From: Candidatus Altimarinota bacterium
Lineage (GTDB): Bacteria > Patescibacteriota > Gracilibacteria > BD1-5 > UBA6164
Reading direction: 5' to 3'
DNA length: 11,036 nt
NCBI GenBank assembly: GCA_027062145.1
Contig: JAMOTX010000014.1
Span: 1-11,036 of the forward strand
The notes under the pieces are model-generated. The model was not told the DNA's origin, searched no databases, and saw nothing but the letters and a program-made list of their open reading frames with translations. The position numbers were made by a program, and so were the translations under genes. This document shows positions 1 to 7,600 of the stretch, piece after piece (the first letter of the stretch is position 1; each line of letters opens with the position of its first letter).

Positions 1-92
1 TTAATTCTGTTAGCAATATAAATTCTTTGTTCTTGATTTAGGTGCTTGTAATGTTTAATATAAGGACGCACCACCAAGATTTTTGTTTTCAT
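1..92 (-). CDS. IS30-like transposase, N-terminal fragment (runs off window start)
   Basis: Reading the minus strand from the ATG at 92-90 gives 30 codons without a stop before the window edge. The protein begins MKTKILVV and then has Y-K-H-L-N-Q-E-Q-R-I-Y-I-A-N-R-I. This matches the opening of the IS30-type helix-turn-helix (typically [YH]-K-H-L-[TS]-x-E-E-R-x-x-I), which binds the element's terminal repeats; the catalytic DDE domain would lie outside the window. The frame is closed upstream by a stop at 107-105, and ATG 92-90 is the only ATG, so this start is favoured although no Shine-Dalgarno is seen. No TGA occurs in the visible part. Only about 16 residues are diagnostic, so the family call is moderate. 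It could be intact or broken further out. Confidence 0.65.
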   Translation of the reverse strand, partial: MKTKILVVRPYIKHYKHLNQEQRIYIANRI

Positions 93-140
93 TGTACTTG
101 GTTGTTAGATGATAAATATTTTTATTTATCTTGGTGGTGC
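68..140. repeat. 13-bp perfect inverted repeat spanning the transposase start
   Basis: Positions 68-80 (GCACCACCAAGAT) are the exact reverse complement of 128-140, separated by 47 bases. The arms are far more GC-rich than their surroundings. On the minus strand the inner arm lies inside the transposase (codons 5-9) and the start codon at 92-90 falls in the loop. In a transcript read in from outside, the hairpin would place the start in a structured region. Such hairpins limit transposase expression in some insertion sequences (IS10, IS50); applying that here is inference. The outer arm may belong to the element's terminal repeat. No poly-T tract directly follows either arm, so a simple terminator is less likely. 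Confidence 0.7.
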
Positions 141-283
141 ACTTCAAATTTTATTCAACAATGTATTTATAAGAATTATCCAGAATATAGTTGACAGTTA
201 GATATAATTTAAATAATACTTGAAGATTATTTGATGTTTTTAAAATTTGAAAAATTATGAATTTTTGAAAAAATTTTATATAA
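141..283. other. AT-rich intergenic stretch, no gene seen
   Basis: No reading frame, with TGA read as Gly, gives a convincing protein here on either strand. TTGACA is present at 191-196 and TATAAT at 203-208, but only six bases separate them, so they do not form a normal promoter pair. The left boundary of the decayed transposase and the outer end of the IS30-like element should both lie in or near this stretch. I could not identify terminal repeats or a target-site duplication by eye. Confidence 0.5.
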
Positions 284-1066
284 ATTATTTTGGTTACATT
301 TTATAAAAATAAAAAATTAGTTTACAATTATAGTGAAATATTTGCTAGACTAAGATTAATTCAATACAGACTTCTAGGTTATACTGTTGAAAAAATTTTT
401 TAAAAATCTTCTGAATATCAAGACAACATTTCTATGCAAAATACGTAATATCTCGTTATATTTGTATAAAACTTTATATGTTCATTTTGCTGTTTTATGC
501 TTTGCTTTCTCGATATCAGTTTGTTTCTTTCATAAATATGTTTAACTATTGAGTAAGTTATTCAATATTTGTCTACAAGTTCAGGAAAATCAGCTTTAAG
601 AGTATACTATAAACGTTTTGATTAATTGTAGGTTAACTTTAAATTTTTCTGTTTCTTTACTATTTTCTAGATTACATTATGATGTAAAACATTATTCAGA
701 TGAGAACGCGTTGCCAGAGTTAACGTATAAGATATGGAAAAAAGTTAAAATTACCATATAATAGATGCGAGGACAAGGTTTAGATTTGTATGAGTAAGTG
801 ATAAGAAAGATTCGACGATATGATTTTATTTTTTATGATTAGTGATACAATATTTGAGATGGATATGAGTAGATTGGGAAAATAAAAAAACAAAGATATA
901 ACAAAATGGATATTTGAAGATAAGGATATATATAGATTTAAAGATCTGATATCCTAGTGATGAATTTGAGAATTTTAGAAAAAATTGTCAACTATCTTCT
1001 GAGGAGGTTTTGTATGATTTATATTTGACTAAATTTATATATTTGGTTATAATTAAGATATACTAA
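284..1066 (+). pseudogene. Decayed rve/DDE transposase (HTH plus integrase-like core), multiply frameshifted
   Basis: Transposase-like pieces appear in order but in different frames, with TGA read as Gly. At 284-403 a piece contains F-A-R-L-R-L-I-Q-Y-R-L-L-G-Y-T-V-E-K-I, a first HTH helix. After a shift in the T/A run near 391-406, the next frame reads K-I-F-G-I-S-R-Q-H-F-Y-A-K-Y, the recognition helix, and runs to a TAA at 610. At 600-761 a third frame reads R-L-H-Y-D-V-K-H-Y-S-D-E-N-A-L-P, the region of the first catalytic Asp. At 749-901 another reads I-D-A-R-T-R-F-R-F-V-G-V-S-D-K-K-D-S-T, the rve core. A TAA at 899-901 falls about where the second catalytic Asp (D-N-G) is expected, and Q-N-G follows. 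A last open piece runs to TAA 1064-1066. Each of the three shifts is a net loss of one base (or gain of two). The 9.4-kb gene downstream is uninterrupted, so true decay is likelier than sequencing error. The exact IS family is not certain. Confidence 0.8.
1025..1053 (+). promoter_or_regulatory. Sigma-70-type promoter for the small membrane protein gene
   Basis: TTGACT (1025-1030) and TATAAT (1048-1053) are separated by exactly 17 bases: 5/6 and 6/6 matches to consensus at the ideal spacing. Transcription would start near 1060, leaving a 5' leader of about 60 nt before the start at 1119. The site lies within the last open piece of the decayed transposase. A second TATAAT at 1075-1080 has no good -35 partner. 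AT-rich DNA produces TATAAT often, but the paired boxes, the spacing and the near-identical promoter at 1526-1554 raise confidence. Confidence 0.7.
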
Positions 1067-1118
1067 CTAATATTTATAATGTATTTATAATATTATTTTA
1101 TTATGTAATGTTAATGAA

Positions 1119-1520
1119 ATGAAAATGAAAAAAAAATTTTTTTTATTTGCTTTATGTTTTGGAGTAATAATTCTTGTTATTTTTTTGTTGTTGAATAAAA
1201 ATGAAAGGGTGATCTTATATAAGGAAAGAAATATAGAAAAGAAAGAAAGTTATTTTGAGATAAAAAAATGAGTACATATTTTAATTAATCCTTTATTAGT
1301 ATCTTGCTTTTCAGGTCAAATTGTAAAGAGATTAATTTATAAAAATATTTTTTTAGAGAAATATTTACTTGACAAGAAAATTATTGATTGTATAAGAGAG
1401 AAGTTGAAACCGAGTTTATTAAAAATAAAAAAATGAGATTGGTATATTCATAATGGATATTTATATTTCTATAAAGGAAGTTATTTTACAGGAAGGGACG
1501 TTATAAAAATTAATAAATAA
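1119..1520 (+). CDS. Small single-pass membrane protein of unknown function (two TGA=Gly)
   Basis: A 133-residue protein in table 25, ending at TAA 1518-1520. The standard code would cut it at codon 51. It begins M-K-M-K-K-K followed by a hydrophobic helix at about residues 7-25 (FFLFALCFGVIILVIFLLL), so it is a signal anchor or uncleaved signal peptide with the rest probably outside the membrane. The outer part is very basic (many K-K, R-E-K and K-I-K runs), has two Cys at about 64 and 87, and ends with an aromatic, Gly-rich tail (G-D-W-Y-I-H-N-G-Y-L-Y-F-Y-K-G). In-frame TGA codons at 1269 and 1434 both follow K-K and read naturally as Gly. ATG 1125 is an equally possible start (131 residues); neither has a Shine-Dalgarno. 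No family is recognised. It has its own promoter and sits 99 bases before the giant gene's start. A partnership with that protein is possible but unproven. Confidence 0.75.
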
Positions 1521-1525
1521 TGATA

Positions 1526-1554
1526 TTGACTTTGAACATAATTTGAATTATAAT
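1526..1554 (+). promoter_or_regulatory. Sigma-70-type promoter for the giant surface protein gene
   Basis: TTGACT (1526-1531), 17 bases, then TATAAT (1549-1554): the same two hexamers and spacing as the promoter at 1025-1053. The -35 box begins six bases after the stop codon of the upstream gene, so the giant gene can be transcribed independently, although readthrough is possible because no terminator hairpin is visible between the genes. The predicted start of transcription is near 1560-1562, inside the 13-bp tandem duplication. Confidence 0.72.
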
Positions 1555-1556
1555 TT

Positions 1557-1584
1557 AATTTAGATATGAAATTTAGATATGAAA
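1557..1584 (+). repeat. 13-bp tandem duplication at the giant gene's transcription start
   Basis: ATTTAGATATGAA at 1558-1570 is repeated exactly at 1571-1583, and period-13 identity extends one base on each side. Each copy contains an ATG. The first (1566) is in frame with the giant gene and reads through to 1620 without a stop. The second (1579) is one base out of frame and stops after three codons. Because 13 is not a multiple of 3, gain or loss of a copy changes which upstream ATG is in frame. Confidence 0.85.
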
Positions 1585-1619
1585 AATTAGATGATTTAAA
1601 TCATAAATTTATAACAAAA

Positions 1620-1691
1620 ATGAATACAAAAATAAAAATTTTAATTTTTATGTTTTTAGTGTGGATATTTTCTTTTTTTACTTTTAGTTGA
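1620..1691 (+). other. Signal peptide of the giant protein
   Basis: The first 24 codons give a short N-region with two Lys (M-N-T-K-I-K), an uninterrupted core of Ile, Leu, Phe, Met, Val and Trp, and a small polar end T-F-S-G. The glycine is a TGA codon at 1689. Export through Sec is expected. No lipobox Cys follows at the right place, so it is not obviously a lipoprotein. If translation starts at 1566, the same core would be preceded by an 18-residue charged extension, which is less usual. Confidence 0.75.
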
Positions 1692-4600
1692 TTGATAGAT
1701 AATGTTAAGTTTAATTCTCCTGTTAAATTTGATGATGATATAATAACTGGTCAAGTTGATTTTATTAAAGCAATATCAGGAGATTTTTATAAGGCAGAGT
1801 TTGTTGTTTTCAATGAATTTTGAGAAGAAGCGAGTACTATTATTAAAGTAAAGGATGGGGATGTTTATGAAGTTACTTGATTGACTACTAATGGTAAGTT
1901 TATATTTTATACTTGATCTTCTTTGTCTGGATGTGTTATATTGTATTCTGGTAGTCAAAATTTAGAGATGAAGTGTGAGAAGATTGATTTTTTGGCAGAT
2001 ACAGTAGTACCTAAGATAGTTGATAGTAAGATATTAGGAGTGATAGATGGTGTAGATACTGGATTAGTGATATATGATGGTAAGAGGTGGATAAATTGAG
2101 AATATGATGGGGTGAGATTAAGTTGAAGTGTTGTGGATACAGGTGTAGGGATAAATAGAGTTAAGATAATTTTAAATAATGTGGAATATAAGGATTTAGA
2201 ATTTTCAGGAGATAATGAGGTTGATATAGAAGAATATATAATGAGTTGAGATATGAAGGAGTGAGAGAATAAGATAGAGATAGTAGTGGAAGATGTAGTT
2301 GGTAATAAGATGATAAAAGAGATAGGAGTATATAAAGATACAATAAAGCCTGAGATAGTTGATAGTAAAGTATTAGTAAAATTGAATTCGGGAGAAGTGG
2401 ATAGCTTGCTGAAAGATAAATATTTTAATTCGTACATGAAAGATTTAATAGTCACTTGAAGTTTGATAGAAACTTGATCAGGATTAAAGGATGTAATTGT
2501 ATATGTTAGTTGAGTAAAAAATAGTCAGTTGGAGGGATATTTTTCTTCGATTATTTGAAATAATATTCTTTTCTCAGGAATTTTTGAAGATTTTTATAAT
2601 AAAGAACAATGGCCTGATGGTAAATATGAAATACGTATTGAATTTATTGATAATGTATGAAATATAGAGTATAAGACTATAAAGGATGAGATAATTAAAG
2701 ATGTTGTTCCTCCTAAGATTTTAGGTTTGTTTTATAAAGTTGATAAAACTTTTCATATTTCTTGAGATTGTAATACTAAACTTGAGTTATCTAGTTGATT
2801 TGTATTAAAGGGTTGTATTAATTATCCATTGACAAATAATTATTTAATAGAATTTTCTTGACTTGTTAAAGAAAATACCTCAGGTTTAAGTGGTGTTATG
2901 TTGAAAAATGTTTATTATTTTAGTAGTTGAGGTAATTATACAAATGTAAATTTAGATTTAAAATACAGTATTATAGGTAATAATTTAAGTGGAATAATTT
3001 CAGGTTACAATAAAGATTGATTGTATTTTATCAATTTTGTTTTGATTGATAAAGCTGGAAATCAAATAAGTGTAATTGTAGATAGACCATTTATGTATGA
3101 TAATAATGCACCACAAATAGGAAAAATTAGTGTATTTGAGAATACATCTTTGACTCCAATTTCAAACTTTACTGATGATTCTACTTTTGATAATATGTTT
3201 TATATTGATGGTAATTCATTGCTTGTTCCTTTAAAAATTGATTTAACTGATTTAGAGAAATGAATAAATCATGTTGCTGGTATAGAAAAAGTTGTTGTTA
3301 AAAAATATTATAGAAAAGATTGGAATGTTAGTTTTTCTACATGATGGAGTTATTTGTCTGGAAAGGATGATGTATATTATGTTACTGGATGTGATGAACA
3401 AACTTTTGAGTGACGATGCGGATTTACTAGTGGTTATAATATAAATATTAATTTTTCTACGAATGATGGAAAACCTTTAGATGATGGTATATATAGAGTA
3501 TATATTCAAGTATATGATAAAGCATGAAATATTTTAGAAAGTTCAGATATTTCTAATATATATTTTGTTAAAGATACAGACGTAGCCAAAGTTACTAGGT
3601 TAAGAAAGTATTATATGTATTCTTGAGTAAGAGAAGATGGATGGAATATTACTTGAATAAATGATGTTTTATTTAATCTTCAACCTGCTGTTTATATAGA
3701 TAAAGATTGAATAAGAAAGCAGAAATTTAGGTTGTATTATTATTGTGTGGATACTGGCAATATTTCTAATAAAGAATTCCCAGAAAGACCTTGATCTACG
3801 GGAGTAGTATATTTACAGCTTTTAAATTATGGAAATATTATTTATAGTTGAATTGTTGATTTTTCAAAATGTGATAACAATACACCAATTAATATAATTG
3901 AACTTACTGGTTTTGATTTAAATAAAGATTATAAGTTTAAGATTTGGCTAGAAGATGAAATTTGAAATAGTTGAAAAGATAATAATAGCAGATATGAAAG
4001 TGAATCTTTTATGACAATTCCTGATTATCCTAAATTTATATTAAAATATAAGAATGCTAGTAGTTGTTTAGAGACCATGTATGTCAATTCTGATTGTACT
4101 TTAAAAAAGTTTGAAACTGTTGATACTGATTGAGATGGTAGTGGTGATGTAATGATGTTTACTACTCCTACTAATTCTGTATATATTTGTTTTACAGGAA
4201 TTAATCAACCTGTCGATGTTGTTATCGCTAGATATAATTTGGTAGATAAAAGATGGTCAAATTGAATAGATGAAAAGACATTAGATTTAAAGTCTGTTAC
4301 TAATGGTTGTTACTATCTTACTGGAATATTTGACAGTGATAATTATGATAGAGTAGATTTTTATATTTATTTTAGATCAAGGAAATGAAAAGTTTGTTGA
4401 ACTGATAATTGTGATGTTTGAGAGGATTATGTTAATATGTTGAAAAGTAGAAGAGTATATGTGACTTTGTTTAAAAATGAATGAATAGAACGGTTAGATA
4501 GGTTAGATGTATTTTATAATATTTCTATCTGAACACATCTTTGGTATAATCCAGATAGTGACGAACGGAATCGGATAGGATTTTGACATGGTTTAATGTG

Positions 4601-7600
4601 AGAGAATTGAAAGTTGAAAAGAAATATAAAAGGTTCTTCAAAGTTTAACGAAATTTATATAAGTGGTGATGATGAAAAACAATTATTAAATTGGTTGCGT
4701 GATAGATGATTTTTAGATTCTAATAATAAACTTCAATCTAGTCAAGTTGAAGGTGGTTATTTATATGATAATACTAATTCTAATCAAAATGATAAACTTT
4801 CTTGGTTAAAATTAATTTGATGGATAAGAAAGCCAAGAATAATTTATTCTTCAGTACCTACACCTAATAATATTTTGTTTTTGCAGCAAAACAAATATGA
4901 TTGAATTGTATCTGGTGTTACTATACCTATTTGAACATCTATTCAAAGAATTTTATTAAAACCTTATTTTGAAGATGCGGCTGATAATTTTGATATCACT
5001 GGTAATTCGTACATTTTAGAAATTAATCCTAATATAAATTCTTGAAATATTGAATGTTTTACTAATAAATGTGTACGAATATATACACTTTCTTGACTTT
5101 ATGAAAATTTGTGAAGTCAGCAATATAAAATAATATGGAAAGTAAATCATTATAATTGATTAGCAAATATACAAGTTAGTAAGACTCATTTTGTAGTAGA
5201 TATGACTCCTCCTCATATTTATGGTTTGAATGCTATGATTTCATCGTTAAAAAATAAATATTATTTTACTGTAAAGGATAGTCAACAATATGCTTTTTGG
5301 GAATGATTAGATAAAAGTAATATTCGTTATTATTTTTTTGATATAACTTCATGAAATTATGTTAAACTTTGTGATTGGCAAAATTCGAATAATATGTGTC
5401 GGCTAGAAGATTGATGATGGACAGATACAGATAACGATGATACGTGGTATGGTTATGATAGTTGACATATAAATATAAATCCTAAAAAATTAGAAGATGG
5501 TCATTTATATAAATTAGTAATTCAGGTAAGAGATGACGCAGGTAATTGGAGTAATTATACTCATAATTTAGATATAACTAATATTATTTGATCTTGATAT
5601 CGATGAAATGATTCAAATAATGATTTTGTTGATAGACCTATTTTAGATAATAATTTAATTAGTACAGGATGATATTGGATATATTTTAGACAAGATTTTA
5701 CTCATCCTATTACTCATGATATAATAAAAAAATGGCAACAGTCTATTAATTATTGAAGAGATGAAGATTTCAATCCAGCTAATCATTGATATCATAAGAT
5801 TGAAGAAGATGAAATTAATTCTGAATTAACAGTTGATGGGTTAAGATTTGATATTTATGCCATATATGATTATATAAACTGATGGTCATATTTTTGGTAT
5901 ACTTGATATTACAATGATGCTAACGAAAATGAGAAAAATTTTATGAAACTAGCAAATGTTAATCCAGCTACAAAAGATTGAGATGTAGGAATAGTTTTAA
6001 GAATTAAAGCAGATGAATTTAGTAAATGGCAGGAAATAAATACTAATGATCCTAGTGCTACAGGTAATTTGAAACATACTTGAATATATAGATTATATCG
6101 ATGGGTAGTTACTCCTAATAAAACTGAAAAGGAAGCTTCTGATTGATTGAATAAATGGGTAAATGTAGTAGATGTTGAAAAATTGATAGAAAATACACAA
6201 TGAACAACTCCAAACTGACTAGAAGTAAAGATTGCTGATTGGTGAAAAGCATGTAAAGATATTTGATGGGATAATTTGGATATTGTTGATATAATTGATA
6301 AAAAGATAGAAAATAGAGAGGTGATGACTGATTATTTTACAGGAGATTTAATACAGCAAGACGATAGTTGAGAATGTAAAGTAGTAGAACCTGAAGTTGT
6401 CACATGAGATAGATATATGGACTGTTTACCTAATTTCTTGATGTATAAAAAAGGGGATTATTATTATATTGTTACTAAAGTGGTTGCTCCTAAGACACGG
6501 GATTCTTCTTTGAATGATGAAGAAGGGTCTGAAAATTTCTCTGGTATAATTCCATCTTTTGTAGATAATGGTATTGAATTAAGGAAACATGCATGGGGTT
6601 GGAGAAATGATTATTTAGCTAACAATATATCTACTCAAATTAAGATAAGATATCAGACTTTATGGTGACCTCCTATGCCTCCTGAGATTATCGGTTATAA
6701 AGGTTTTGTCTATAAAATAAATATTAATAATTGTTCTGATAAACGATTATGTAATGAAGTAGATAAAATAATAACTGGAGACTTTGATAATTGGTATTTG
6801 AATTGAGATTATCATTGACTACAAATATTTTATTGACCATATGACAAGGATACAGAAAAATATGTAAGGTTAAGAAGCGAAGATATATTTGCTGCTAATT
6901 CTTCTAAAAGAATTGCTCAAATCGTTTGTATTAAAAGTTCTAATTATTCTTATAAGTTATGTTATGATTTACCATGAAAGAATTGAGCTTATTTGATAGA
7001 TAGAATATGGATTGATAAATGATGAAACGCTAGATTATTTGATCCATGAATAGATATTGATTTAACAAGTAAATATGGATGACCATCTAAGTGGTGTAAA
7101 CGGATAAAAGTAAGTATTGATTGAAAGACAATAACTTCTCCAACAGATAGTTCTATTTTGTGAAAGGTTTATTATCAATGTGATGTTCCTATAACTGATA
7201 TTATAAATCATTCCGTAAATTCTGTAGTAACTGTTTCTATTAATTCATCTTGGTATTCTGAGTGATGTCAAGATACTTATTCATCTGTAAGTTCTATAAA
7301 TAAATATTTCTGGTTTTATAGTGATTTTCAGAAATCTAAAGTTTCTTGATTTGGAGTTGAAGGACGTAAGGATAATGATTCAAAGCGGTCAAGAGTAGCT
7401 AAGTGGTTATCTAATGGTAATCAACTTGACATTTGGTTTTTTGAACCTGAACGGGAATGGTGATGGAAATATAATCCTGACACCGCTTATTTGAATAATT
7501 GGAAAAATTCTACATGGGTAGAGGTATATAAGATAGATGACGATTGAAGTGAGACTAAGAAATTTGATACAAGAGAGAGTAGTATAAAGTTTAATTTAAA

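Noticed and set aside
191..208. TTGACA followed by TATAAT upstream of the transposase remnant
   Set aside because: Only six bases separate the boxes, so they cannot work as a normal -35/-10 pair, and no better partner is seen for either.
1014..1052. Tiny ORF with a strong GAGGAGG at 1001-1007 and ATG at 1014
   Set aside because: It gives only 12 codons (one TGA) and overlaps the promoter boxes at 1025-1053. The purine run is also explained as Glu-Glu codons in the transposase remnant's frame.
1955..2455. 166-codon open frame on the minus strand
   Set aside because: It lies opposite the giant gene in its C-poor segment, giving a low-complexity Ser/Thr/Leu/Ile product. The plus strand has clear Ig-like motifs there, so this is a shadow caused by base skew.
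3021..3263. Separate 80-residue plus-strand gene
   Set aside because: It is in the same frame as the giant gene and is merely a TGA-free run; the D-K-A-G-N motif inside belongs to the third Ig-like unit. The same applies to 6417-6668.
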